DNA of 64,000 nt. Source: Clostridia bacterium. Its GTDB lineage: Bacteria; Bacillota; Clostridia; Christensenellales; Pumilibacteraceae. The position numbers were made by a program, and so were the translations under genes. The stretch spans positions 94,181 to 158,180 of the forward strand of contig JAAWDP010000007.1 of assembly GCA_022793815.1 (NCBI GenBank), in the 5' to 3' direction. The stretch's first letter is position 1; each line of letters opens with the position of its first letter. The notes below the pieces were generated by a model. The model was not told the DNA's origin. It did no database searches and saw only the letters and a list, made by a program, of their open reading frames with translations. Shown piece by piece: positions 26,596 through 35,600 of this stretch.

Positions 26596-26799
26596 TTAGT
26601 CTTCGCCGAACAATTGATAAACTTGCATTTTTAACATTTTTGCTATTTTAAAGAGAGCACTTATCCTATAATTTTTATTATTCATTACCTTATTGAATGT
26701 ACAGAGACTTATTCCGCATAGCTTGCAGAATTTTATTTTTGAAATTTTGTTTGCCTTTAAATATCTCTCGATTATATCTTTCTTAAACTCATTTTTCAT
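26596..26799 (-). CDS. Small XRE-family repressor-like protein
   Basis: A 67-aa protein that is essentially one helix-turn-helix domain (ISKIKFCKLCGISLCTFNKVM, then LFKIAKMLKMQVYQLFGED). The GAGGG ribosome site lies inside operator 1. It is transcribed divergently from another 67-aa XRE gene with shared operators. The coding sequence is clearly more AT-rich than neighbouring genes, which hints at transfer. No phage or toxin gene is adjacent. Confidence 0.85.
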   Translation of the reverse strand: MKNEFKKDIIERYLKANKISKIKFCKLCGISLCTFNKVMNNKNYRISALFKIAKMLKMQVYQLFGED

Positions 26800-26804
26800 A
26801 TTGC

Positions 26805-26820
26805 ATCCCTCTTTCGGGAC
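26805..26820. promoter_or_regulatory. Operator 1 of the divergent XRE pair
   Basis: ATCCCTCTTTCGGGAC, an imperfect palindrome of half-sites ATCCC/GGGAT. It lies just downstream of the minus-strand -10 box and covers the ribosome site of the 26799 gene. Confidence 0.75.
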
Positions 26821-26821
26821 A

Positions 26822-26851
26822 ATTATATCATCCCTAATTAGGGATTGTCAA
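26822..26851 (-). promoter_or_regulatory. Consensus promoter of the leftward XRE gene
   Basis: On the minus strand TTGACA (26851-26846), 18 bases, TATAAT (26827-26822). Operator 2 fills the spacer almost exactly. Confidence 0.85.
26830..26845. promoter_or_regulatory. Operator 2 of the divergent XRE pair
   Basis: ATCCCTAATTAGGGAT, a perfect 16-bp palindrome centred in the leftward promoter spacer. Confidence 0.85.
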
Positions 26852-26857
26852 GTGTTT

Positions 26858-26873
26858 ATCCCTATTTTGGGAT
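26858..26873. promoter_or_regulatory. Operator 3 of the divergent XRE pair
   Basis: ATCCCTATTTTGGGAT, with both half-sites intact. It abuts the TATAAT box (26873-26878) of the rightward gene, so binding should repress that gene. Confidence 0.8.
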
Positions 26874-26899
26874 ATAATATATAAGACTAAGGAGATATT

Positions 26900-27103
26900 A
26901 TGGAAAAATTTTCGGAAAGATTAAAAGAATTAAGACAAGAAAAGGGATTGTCGATTCAGCGACTGGCTAAAGAAGTAAAAATAAGTTCGTCATCTCTTTG
27001 TCGTTGGGAAAATTGCCAAGCAGATGTGAAAGGGTCTCAGCTCGTTATACTTGCCAGGTATTTTGATGTTACTATTGATTACTTAATGGGTTTAGAAGAT
27101 TAA
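26900..27103 (+). CDS. Small XRE-family regulator
   Basis: A 67-aa helix-turn-helix protein (RLKELRQEKGLSIQRLAKEV, ISSSSLCRWENC, DVTIDYLMGLED). The start follows AAGGAG by 6 bases. Together with the leftward gene and three shared operators it forms a compact CI/Cro-like switch. Genes controlled besides the pair itself are not visible. Confidence 0.88.
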   Translation: MEKFSERLKELRQEKGLSIQRLAKEVKISSSSLCRWENCQADVKGSQLVILARYFDVTIDYLMGLED

Positions 27104-27155
27104 TCGGCATTATTATATTTAAAAGAATTAGCGAATTACTCGCTACGTGTATGAA

Positions 27156-27184
27156 AATCCCTCGGACTTAAAGTTCGAGGGATT
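27156..27184. terminator. Hairpin after the rightward XRE gene
   Basis: AATCCCTCG and CGAGGGATT form a 9-bp stem. The T-run is better on the minus strand (ATTTTC), so it may work for leftward as well as rightward transcripts. Confidence 0.6.
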
Positions 27185-27254
27185 GCCGTTGTAGGTAATT
27201 TCTTATGGGGAATGCGTTTACGTCGGGATTTTCATTTTGACGAGTGCCGGTTGA

Positions 27255-27779
27255 CTATTCGTGTAATACGGTGCAATCCAGAAAACCGCGGAATTTATCG
27301 TAGGCGTTGTCGTCGAGCGCACTCGGATAAGACATGATTTTTAAAAAGCAGTCGGGGTCGTTTGCGCGGTAATGCAGCTGTAAATGATTGAACGGATTGT
27401 ATACGAAGCCGTGATTTTCGTAGAAACGCCGCCGCTTTGTTTCTGTAATGCCGTTTTCGGGCGGTTCTATTTCCAGTATTACGGTTTTGCCGAGCATTTT
27501 GAGCTGCTCGACGGCTTTGCCGCCGTAGCCTTTTTCGCGCACGTCGGGCATTATCGCCAAATGTTCGAGATAGATAAATTCGGGCGATTCCCAGTAGAAC
27601 ATCAAGCCGACGGAAACGGAGTTTTCCGTGACCGCCGTCATAAAAAAATTCGAATCGGACAGCGCAAGCAAATGGTCGGCGTATTCTCTGCGTTCCACAG
27701 GAATAAAGGAGCTTTCGTAAAGAGCCGTAACGGGCGCGAACATTTTGTCTTCGGACGATTGTATGCGATGCAATTCCAT
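27255..27779 (-). CDS. GNAT-family N-acetyltransferase
   Basis: A 174-aa acetyltransferase. The acetyl-CoA-binding A motif is LAIMPDVREKGYGGKAVEQL, with LEIEPPE and RRFYENHGF following; the N terminus LYESSFIPVERREYA is typical of this subgroup. The substrate is unknown. The start ATG has no ribosome site and lies 6 bases after a strong -10 box, so the message is predicted to be leaderless. Confidence 0.88.
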   Translation of the reverse strand: MELHRIQSSEDKMFAPVTALYESSFIPVERREYADHLLALSDSNFFMTAVTENSVSVGLMFYWESPEFIYLEHLAIMPDVREKGYGGKAVEQLKMLGKTVILEIEPPENGITETKRRRFYENHGFVYNPFNHLQLHYRANDPDCFLKIMSYPSALDDNAYDKFRGFLDCTVLHE

Positions 27780-27785
27780 GCCTAT

Positions 27786-27814
27786 ATTTTAACATGCTTT
27801 TTAAACGCTGTCAA
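27786..27814 (-). promoter_or_regulatory. Promoter giving a leaderless GNAT message
   Basis: On the minus strand TTGACA (27814-27809), 17 bases, TAAAAT (27791-27786), then 6 bases to the ATG at 27779. Initiation about 7 bases after the -10 box would be at or next to the start codon. Confidence 0.8.
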
Positions 27815-27878
27815 TAATTAACAGTCGCAAAATCCGTACCTTTGCGACGGAAAACTCGAAAGCGCTTTCTTTTCAAGC

Positions 27879-27907
27879 TTGACTATGCAACGAAAATATT
27901 GTATTAT
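27879..27907 (+). promoter_or_regulatory. Promoter of the second LytTR/GHKL operon
   Basis: TTGACT, 17 bases, TATTAT, about 65 bases upstream of the response regulator start. Confidence 0.75.
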
Positions 27908-27972
27908 TAAAGTACGGATAGCCATACTATCGGCATAAACAGTTTGACAAAACGAGCGGAGAAGAGTTATCT

Positions 27973-28692
27973 ATGGCAAGACAGACGAAATTGGTTGTGG
28001 CGATTGTCGAGGACGATGACGCGGAATATGCGGAGATAAAACTCGCGTTGGATAAATTCGGCGCGGAAAACGACGTAACTTTCGTATCGGACAGATACGA
28101 TAATGCCGACGTAATGCTCTCCGTCTATAAGCCCGTTTACGATATCGTTTTCATGGATATAGGTTTACCCGGTACGGACGGGTTCGAGGCGTCCAAGAAA
28201 CTGCGCGAAGCGGACAAAAACGTACTGTTGATTTTCGTGACGAGCATGTCGAGATTCGCGGTTTCGGGATATGAAGTGGACGCTTTCGACTTTATCGTCA
28301 AACCGATAGCGTACGGAAATTTCAAACTGAAACTTATGCGGTCTTTGCAAAGACTTTCCTCGTCTCGGGACAGCAGAATAAAAGTTCAAGCGTCGGACGG
28401 ACTGCGTATCGTTTCCGTTTCGAGTATAAAATACGTAGAAGTGATGAATCGCAGTATAATTTACCATACGACGGACGGGGATATAAATTCTTACGGTTCG
28501 CTCAAAAAAGTGGAAGCGACGCTGCCTGCCAAACAATTTGCAAAATGCAACAGCTGCTATCTTGTCAACCTCGATTTCGTTTCGTCGGTGCGCGATTATA
28601 CGGTTACGGTGGGAGACGAGAAGCTTTCGGTAAGTCATTCCAAAAAGAAAGAGTTTTTGCAGGCGCTCGGCGCGTTCATGGAAGGCAAGTGA
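27973..28692 (+). CDS. LytTR response regulator, second copy
   Basis: A 239-aa regulator, paralogous to the one at 22850: receiver (VAIVEDDDAEYAEI, IVFMDIGLPGTDGFEA, IVKP) then LytTR domain (VSSIKYVEVMNRSIIYHTT, CNSCYLVNLDFV). Its TGA overlaps the kinase ATG. Direct repeats upstream of the lipoprotein gene that follows the kinase are candidate binding sites. Confidence 0.93.
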   Translation: MARQTKLVVAIVEDDDAEYAEIKLALDKFGAENDVTFVSDRYDNADVMLSVYKPVYDIVFMDIGLPGTDGFEASKKLREADKNVLLIFVTSMSRFAVSGYEVDAFDFIVKPIAYGNFKLKLMRSLQRLSSSRDSRIKVQASDGLRIVSVSSIKYVEVMNRSIIYHTTDGDINSYGSLKKVEATLPAKQFAKCNSCYLVNLDFVSSVRDYTVTVGDEKLSVSHSKKKEFLQALGAFMEGK

Positions 28693-30053
28693 TGTACGAT
28701 ATAGACGCATTTTTTTGGTATAAAGCGATATTTATGCTCGAGCTGCTCATTGCCGAAAGTCTTATCGTTTTCAGGTTCAAACGGCGGCGGCATTTTATAT
28801 TGCGCGCTCTTTCGGCGTTTGTTATATGCGAGGGCGTTGCGTTTGCCATGCCCGTTATCGACGACGGCGCGCTCTTTGCGTCGTTTATGTATCTCGTGTT
28901 TTTCGTCGTAACGCTTGTCGCCATGTGGTTTTGCTTCGACATAAAATTCCGCACGGTGACTTTTTGCGGTCTTGCGGGATATGCGGCTCAGCATATCGCG
29001 TACGAGATTTTCGATATATCTACGGTACTTATGGGCATCCACAACATTTCGGATGCGGCAAACGTCGGCTCCAACCCGTTTGTGTCGTTTATTCCCATCA
29101 TATACGGCAGCGGAAATTCGGTTTTGGCAAACGCTTTTGTTTTGGCGGTATATTTATCGATATTGTTTATAACGTATTGGGCGGTATTTCGAATATCGTC
29201 CTCGCGTATGCGCGATGCGGAGGAAACGGAAATCGGAAACGGTACGATGCTCGGAATATTTGCGCTGACAATGGTTTTCGATATCGTCATAAGCGCCGTT
29301 ATTACCGAGCACGGAGCAAAAAATTTCGACGGAGTATACATAGTCGTTGCAGATATCGCCAATATATTTTGTTGCGCTCTTGTGCTGTATGTGCAGTTCG
29401 GCATGGCGCATGCACGGAAACTCGACGCCGAACTATTGCAAATAAACAAAATGTGGGAACAGAGCAAATTGCAGTACGCGCTGACGAAACAAAATATCGA
29501 TATGATAAATTTCAAGTGCCACGACCTTAAACATCAGATACGAAAAGCGGGCAGGAAAAGCGAATTGAACTGTGACGTTGTTCAAGAAATGGAAGATTTG
29601 ATTTCGGTGTACGATGCGGGAATAAAGACGGGCAATACGGCGCTCGACGTGATAATAACCGAAAAAAGCCTGTATTGCAATCATCACGGCATCGTACTGT
29701 CGTGCATGGCGGACGGCAAACAGTTGGATTTCATAAACGAGCAGGATATTTATTCCATGTTCGGAAATATCGTCGATAACGCCGTGGAGGCGGCGGAAAA
29801 ACTCGGCGACGACGAAAAAGTGGTGGGACTATCCGTGAAACGAATAAAGAATTTCGTTTTCGTCAACGTCTATAATTTTTACAAAGGTGAAATAAAGTTT
29901 GTCGACGGCTTGCCCGTGACTACCAAAAACGACGAAATAAATCATGGGTACGGCATGAAATCGGTAAAAATGATAGCCGAAAAATACGGCGGCGAATTAA
30001 AAGTCACCGCAGAAAACGGCATATTCAATACTGACCTCGTTTTTCCGAGATAG
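28692..30053 (+). CDS. Sensor histidine kinase, GHKL type, second copy
   Basis: A 453-aa kinase with six or more N-terminal membrane segments (to about residue 235) and a GHKL domain: HDLKHQI phospho-acceptor region, N-box DIYSMFGNIVDNAVEAAEKL, G-box HGYGMKSVK. The start is the ATG overlapping the regulator stop; a longer frame reading back into the regulator is an artefact. It is the paralogue of the kinase at 22131 and shares the IKTGN-T-LDV segment. Confidence 0.93.
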   Translation: MYDIDAFFWYKAIFMLELLIAESLIVFRFKRRRHFILRALSAFVICEGVAFAMPVIDDGALFASFMYLVFFVVTLVAMWFCFDIKFRTVTFCGLAGYAAQHIAYEIFDISTVLMGIHNISDAANVGSNPFVSFIPIIYGSGNSVLANAFVLAVYLSILFITYWAVFRISSSRMRDAEETEIGNGTMLGIFALTMVFDIVISAVITEHGAKNFDGVYIVVADIANIFCCALVLYVQFGMAHARKLDAELLQINKMWEQSKLQYALTKQNIDMINFKCHDLKHQIRKAGRKSELNCDVVQEMEDLISVYDAGIKTGNTALDVIITEKSLYCNHHGIVLSCMADGKQLDFINEQDIYSMFGNIVDNAVEAAEKLGDDEKVVGLSVKRIKNFVFVNVYNFYKGEIKFVDGLPVTTKNDEINHGYGMKSVKMIAEKYGGELKVTAENGIFNTDLVFPR

Positions 30054-30065
30054 ATAATTAAACGT

Positions 30066-30096
30066 TTACAACAAAAAACGACACGATTACAACAAA
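30066..30096 (+). promoter_or_regulatory. Direct repeats, candidate LytTR operator
   Basis: The 10-mer TTACAACAAA occurs at 30066-30075 and again at 30087-30096, exactly 21 bases (two helical turns) apart and ending 5 bases before the -35 box. LytTR regulators bind tandem sites with this period, and the LytTR/GHKL operon ends only 12 bases upstream. Confidence 0.7.
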
Positions 30097-30100
30097 CCTA

Positions 30101-30130
30101 TTGCAGCGGGGGGGGGATAAGTTGTATACT
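30101..30130 (+). promoter_or_regulatory. Promoter with G9 tract in the spacer
   Basis: TTGCAG (30101-30106) and TATACT (30125-30130) are 18 bases apart. The spacer contains nine consecutive G (30108-30116). Loss of one G would give the optimal 17-base spacer, so slippage could change promoter strength. Confidence 0.75.
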
Positions 30131-30194
30131 CGACATGAAATAAATGTCGGGTATTTTGTTATACAAAAAATTCATATCCGAGTAGGAGGTAAAA

Positions 30195-32669
30195 ATGATG
30201 AATAAAAAGACAAAATTCGTCGCGGCAATATTTGCAGCCGTCATGGCGGCGATTTTGTTTGTTTCGTGCGGTCCGAATAAGAAACCGAACGAAGGAGAAG
30301 GGACGTTTACGCCGCCCGTAGACGAGGACCCGTACGTTACCGAGCTTTCCGTAGTTTCGGCTCCGACAAAAACGTCGTACAAAGCGGGGCAGCTTTTCGA
30401 TTCCGCGGGTATGAAACTGCTTGCCAAGTGGAGCGACGGCGAGGATGAGGATTTGAGCCCGAACGAGTGCAAAAAATCGCCGACGGGACCGCTCGAAGCC
30501 GGTACGACGGAGATAGTCTTTACATACGAGGGTGTGAGCTGTACGCAAAGCATAACCGTAACGGCAAGAGAGCTCGCAAACGTAACGTTCGATACTTCCG
30601 CCGTAAAAGAAAATTATTCCGCAGGCGCAATCGATTTGACTGTCATAAAGGTGGAAGCGAGTTACGATGACGGCACCACCGAAACGATTACCGCAGGACA
30701 ATATAAATTGACCGAAAACGGTCAGGTCATATCGAATCCGACTGCTTACGTGATTTCGCCGGGACAACACACCGTAAAAGTGGAATTCGGCGGGAAAAGC
30801 AAGGAATTCACGTTTTTCGTGTCGCTCGACAGTTTTTCCGTGCCTATCAAAACGGTTTACGGCGCAGGAGATTTGGAACGGCTTACCGCTTCGAAAGAAA
30901 ACTTTATAATGAAGCCCATCGAGTTCGACGGATGTTTCGCCGGCGGACAGGCAAACGGCGAAGCTACGATATATAAGTTTACCCAAGGGGCGGTCATGCG
31001 GTTTTATATTTATATGGAAAAGCAGACCGTCGTCGAGTTGAAAGTGAGGGCAGCAAGCGCGCATTTCATCAGGGATAGTTTCGATAATCTTTGCGAGGTG
31101 GGAGAACGGAAATTCAACGAAATTTTCGACATAAGCAAAGTAACCGCCGACGGAGAAAACGAAACGAAAACGCCGATTAGCGTCGACGATTACGTTATAT
31201 TGCCCGGCAGAAAATCGGAAACTCACGACGAAACGCTGAAAGGCTATTTCGTAAATTTGTCGATAGGCGAAATAACGCTGGATGCGGGATATAATATCAT
31301 AGAATTCGACTGTGTATCGCAATGTTCCGACGGCTGTTTCATTAACTGGGGGTGTCAGTTTGCGGGTCTCACCGTGCAAACGGCGTTTACAGACGAGCAT
31401 ACGCACGATGCCGTCAAGACCGATGCCGTCGCACCCGATTGCGTTCATTACGGAATCGAAGAATACTATACGTGCAAAATATGCGGACGCATGTTCTCCG
31501 ACGAGGCTTGCACGGAAAGAATATTCGCGTGTAAATACGTTCGTCCCGACGAAACGCAGCACACTCCCGACAGAGCGGAAGCAACTTGTATTGCCGAACA
31601 AAAATGTACGGTATGCGGAAAAGTGCTTGCGCCGAAAGCTCCGCATACGTTCGAGCACGATTTATGCTCGTACGACGGTATGGCGGAATGTTCGGTTTGT
31701 CACGAACAATTTCAAGGCGGGCATATTTTGCGCAGCGTGACCGAGGCGGGCGTGACTAAAACCGAGTGTATACAATGCAATAAGATTTTCGGCATAAAAA
31801 TTCAAGCCGAGGATACGAATAAAGTCAAGCATTTGAATAAAAACGGCGGAACGATAGATTTGCAGTGGCATATCAAAGCCGAAACAAACGTTCCGAACAA
31901 TGCGGATAATTACGAAGAAGGTTGGCACGCCGTTTCCAACGGTACTGATGGCAGCTGCTTGTACGACTTAAACGGTGTAAATTGGCAAGGCGGATATATG
32001 GAGATTTCCGTAAACGTTCGTGAAGCGGGAACTTATACTTTCGCCGCGCGCACTCAATACGGCGGCAATACAAACGACGGCAGCCAATCGCAGGATTTAA
32101 AGGACACACTTTCGTACTGCGTCAATCCCGGGGACGGGGAACGCGTCTTTACGGCGGTAAGCGGTAAAGCTCCGCCTGCAAGCCGCGGAATAAATTGGAA
32201 TCGACTGTATTTGTGGGGAACGACGGTGTTCGCCGATATCGAATTGAAGGCAGGCGACAATACTGTCGTGTTGAAAATAGCCGACTTAGACGGCGTGCGC
32301 GCGTGCCAAATCGACAGTTTTATATTCGAAAAGAAAGGCGAAATCAAACATCCCGACGCAGAAATCGTGTCTTTCGACAGTGTATCGGGTTTGTACGATA
32401 CGGGCGCAAGACAGTACGGTGTTTCGACGCAATTTACCGACGACGGAATATTGTGCATAGCAAACAAGCCCGTGTATATGCGCATTAAATTGACGGACGA
32501 AAAAGCGCAGGAGATGGGTTGGGCGTTCGAGGACGTAGTCATAACGCAGGATATGCTTACCGACGCAAATTTCTCTACGGATGCAGGCGAACACAGCGTC
32601 ACGTTCACTACGGAAAAATACGGCAAAACGTACAGCGCAACATTTAATTACGTCGTTAATGCGGCATAG
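30195..32669 (+). CDS. Surface lipoprotein with Ig-like and carbohydrate-binding modules
   Basis: An 824-aa predicted lipoprotein: signal peptide with Cys25 in the lipobox, then two bacterial Ig-like repeats (each with TSYKAGQLFD or ENYSAGAIDL type strands, about residues 50-215), a middle domain, a Cys-rich region with several CxxC pairs at about 400-530, and a CBM6/35-like beta-sandwich at about 533-710 (VKHLNKNGG, GGYMEISVNVREAGTYTF, CQIDSFIFE). It starts behind AGGAGG and is followed 9 bases later by the second GH3 gene, so the two are one operon. It probably presents glycan to the tethered enzyme. The exact ligand is unknown. Confidence 0.85.
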   Translation: MMNKKTKFVAAIFAAVMAAILFVSCGPNKKPNEGEGTFTPPVDEDPYVTELSVVSAPTKTSYKAGQLFDSAGMKLLAKWSDGEDEDLSPNECKKSPTGPLEAGTTEIVFTYEGVSCTQSITVTARELANVTFDTSAVKENYSAGAIDLTVIKVEASYDDGTTETITAGQYKLTENGQVISNPTAYVISPGQHTVKVEFGGKSKEFTFFVSLDSFSVPIKTVYGAGDLERLTASKENFIMKPIEFDGCFAGGQANGEATIYKFTQGAVMRFYIYMEKQTVVELKVRAASAHFIRDSFDNLCEVGERKFNEIFDISKVTADGENETKTPISVDDYVILPGRKSETHDETLKGYFVNLSIGEITLDAGYNIIEFDCVSQCSDGCFINWGCQFAGLTVQTAFTDEHTHDAVKTDAVAPDCVHYGIEEYYTCKICGRMFSDEACTERIFACKYVRPDETQHTPDRAEATCIAEQKCTVCGKVLAPKAPHTFEHDLCSYDGMAECSVCHEQFQGGHILRSVTEAGVTKTECIQCNKIFGIKIQAEDTNKVKHLNKNGGTIDLQWHIKAETNVPNNADNYEEGWHAVSNGTDGSCLYDLNGVNWQGGYMEISVNVREAGTYTFAARTQYGGNTNDGSQSQDLKDTLSYCVNPGDGERVFTAVSGKAPPASRGINWNRLYLWGTTVFADIELKAGDNTVVLKIADLDGVRACQIDSFIFEKKGEIKHPDAEIVSFDSVSGLYDTGARQYGVSTQFTDDGILCIANKPVYMRIKLTDEKAQEMGWAFEDVVITQDMLTDANFSTDAGEHSVTFTTEKYGKTYSATFNYVVNAA

Positions 32670-32677
32670 GAGATTTT

Positions 32678-35600
32678 ATGAAAAAAACAGGCATCAAACT
32701 TAAAGCATGGAACTTTGTCGTATTTGCCGTCATGGCGATTTTTATAGCGGCAATGATTGTTGCGGACTGTCTGTGTAAAGTCAACGCACAGGCAATAACC
32801 AATCTTTTATGCGGCAGAGGCATAAGATTCGACGGTGAGGACGTTGAACAGGCTATGGCGGAAAGCGACGCGCTTGTTCGCAATATCTGTGAGGAAGGCA
32901 TAGTTATGCTGAAAAACGAGGGCGGCAAGGACGGCAAAGGCGTACTTCCGCTCGCCGAGGATAACCGAAAGATAAACCTTTTCGGCTGGTCGTCGACGGA
33001 CAACGGCTTTTTGCTGACGGGGTTCGGAAGCGGCGCGGCGACCATTCATGCGGCAAAAAAAGTATCTTTAAGCGCGGGGCTTAAAGAACAGGGTTTTACG
33101 GTCAATACAGAACTTCTCGATAAGTACGAACAGTATAAAAGTGGCCGCGAGGATAAAATGGAGAGCGACGACCCGTTCGCGTTAATAGAACCTGCGCGCG
33201 ATTTTTACGATGACGATATTTTGCGTGGAGCCCGCGAATTTTCCGATACCGCGCTGATAACGTTTACGCGCAACGGCGGCGAGAGTATAGAAATGCCTAC
33301 GTGGCAGAGAAAATACAAGCTTCCCACAGATACGAGCCGTACGTATTTGCAGCTTTCCACCGAGGAGGAAGCGCTTATAGATGTCGTCGCCGAAAACTTC
33401 GATAAAGTCATTGTGATAATTAATACCGCCAACCCCATGGAACTCGGTTTTCTCGACGACGACCGCATAGACGCCGCGCTCAACGTAGGTTTTTTGGGTC
33501 AGTCGGGTACCAACGCCATAGGCAAAATACTCAAAGGCGAAGTCAGTCCGTCCGGGCGCACCGTCGATACGTACGCTTACGATTGGCGCAGCGCGCCGTC
33601 GTATGCCAATAAGCTGAAAAACGGCGGCGACGCCAGTTATACGGAAAATATATATATAGGTTATAAGTGGTACGAAACGGCGTTTGCGGATAAACTCGTG
33701 CATGAGGCGTATGGCAAAACGTTCGATTACTCCACAGAGGAAGGTTATAACGGTATTGTAAAATATCCGTTCGGGTTCGGTCTGTCGTATACGAATTTCA
33801 CATGGACGGTAAACAGCGCAAAGGTCATAGCGGATGACGAGGAAGTTAATCTCGAAAACTCGCAAATAAACGTAAAGAACGCACGGATAGAAGTTGACGT
33901 ATCGGTAACGAATACGGGCGACAGGGCAGGACGTGAAACGGTGCAGCTGTATGCTTCCGCGCCGTATACAAACGGCATAGAAAAACCTGCGCTGTCGCTT
34001 ATGGACTTCGAAAAGACGATAGTGCTTTATCCCGCAGGCGAGGTGGATGCAGACCACCCGGGTACGCAAAATCTGCTTCTTTCGTTCGATTTGTACGATT
34101 TGGCGAGTTACGACTGTTACGACGCCAACGGCAACGGCGTAAGAGCGTACGAGTTGGATGCGGGGACTTATAATATTTCGCTTCGAAACAACGCGCACGA
34201 GGTCAATTCTTGCGACGACAGCATTATAGAATTTTCATTGCCCGACGCGCTAAATTATAAACGAGACCCCAAAACCAAGAGAATAGTCAAGAACCGTTTC
34301 ACGGGAGAAGACGACGGCAACGGGAATTATACGGCAGGCGCGGCTTATGCGGGCGTTCCTATCGACGGCAGTACCGTGGGCGCGCCTATAAATTACGTGA
34401 CGCGCAAAAACTTCGCTGGTACGTTCCCCGTAGAATCGACGTCGCAGCGCACGAGCAAAGACGTTATAAAGACTGCGTCGAGATATATTTTCGACGGTTA
34501 CGAAGGCGTGGCGAAACCCGACTATGGGATAGCGGGAGATTTGCGTATATGGACGCGCGAGGACGGCAGTGACGCCACGGCGGACGATTTGAAGGGCACG
34601 AGCGGCGTGGCGTTAAAGCTCAACGAACAGCTCGTAACCGCTCTCGGCTCGAACTATAACGCCGCCGAGTGGGACGGTTTGTTAAATCAAATAACCCTAT
34701 CCGAACTGTTTACGCTTGTGGAAAGCTCTGGATATTGCAACGACGAAATGACTTCCATAGGCAAAGCGTATCACCGCGACCCCGACGGTCCCAGCGGATT
34801 TTTGGCGGACTACGGCGCGCTTGTCGACACGTCGAAGTGGTCGGGATTTCCGTCGGAAACGATTATAGGCGCGTCTTTCAGTAAAGCGCTCGCGTTCCAA
34901 TTCGGCAGAGCGGTGGGCAACGAAGGCGCTACCACGGGCATAAGCGGTTGGTACGCTCCCGCCGTCAATCTTCACCGCACGCCGTACAACGGCAGATATT
35001 TCGAGTATTACAGCGAGGATTCGGCGCTTTCGGGCTATATGGGCGCGTACGTCATAAAAGGCGCGGCAAGCGCCAATCTCTATTGCTATCTCAAACATTT
35101 CGCGCTTTCCGAAATGGGCATAAATCCCAAAGACGTAAACGTTTGGATAACGGAGCAAGCGCTGCGCGAAACGTATTTGCGCCCGTTCGAAATTGCCGTC
35201 AAGGACGGCGGAGCGAACGCGATAATGAGCGCGTTCAATAATATCGGAGCAACGTGGGCAGGCGGCAATAAAGCGCTTTTAACCGATATACTTCGCACCG
35301 AGTGGGGTTTCCGCGGCACGGTTATAACCGATTGGTCTACGGGCGACGCGCTGATGCCGCCCGACCAGGGCATACGCGCGGGCAACGATATTTGGTTGAA
35401 TCCGAATGACGATGCCACTAAGCCGCTCGACAGGAGCGACCCCGTAAATGTTTATCTCGCTCGCAATAGCGCGCACAACATGCTTTATACTATTTGCAAT
35501 ACGTACGTGCGATATAAAGATTACGACCCCGCCGACGGCGAATTTGCGGCGAGCGTCGGCATACGCAACATGGATAAAGTTTTCCCGTGGTGGATACCCG

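Noticed and set aside
26596..27103. Prophage or toxin-antitoxin module
   Set aside because: Both proteins are DNA-binding domains only; no integrase, structural phage gene or toxin-like partner is adjacent.
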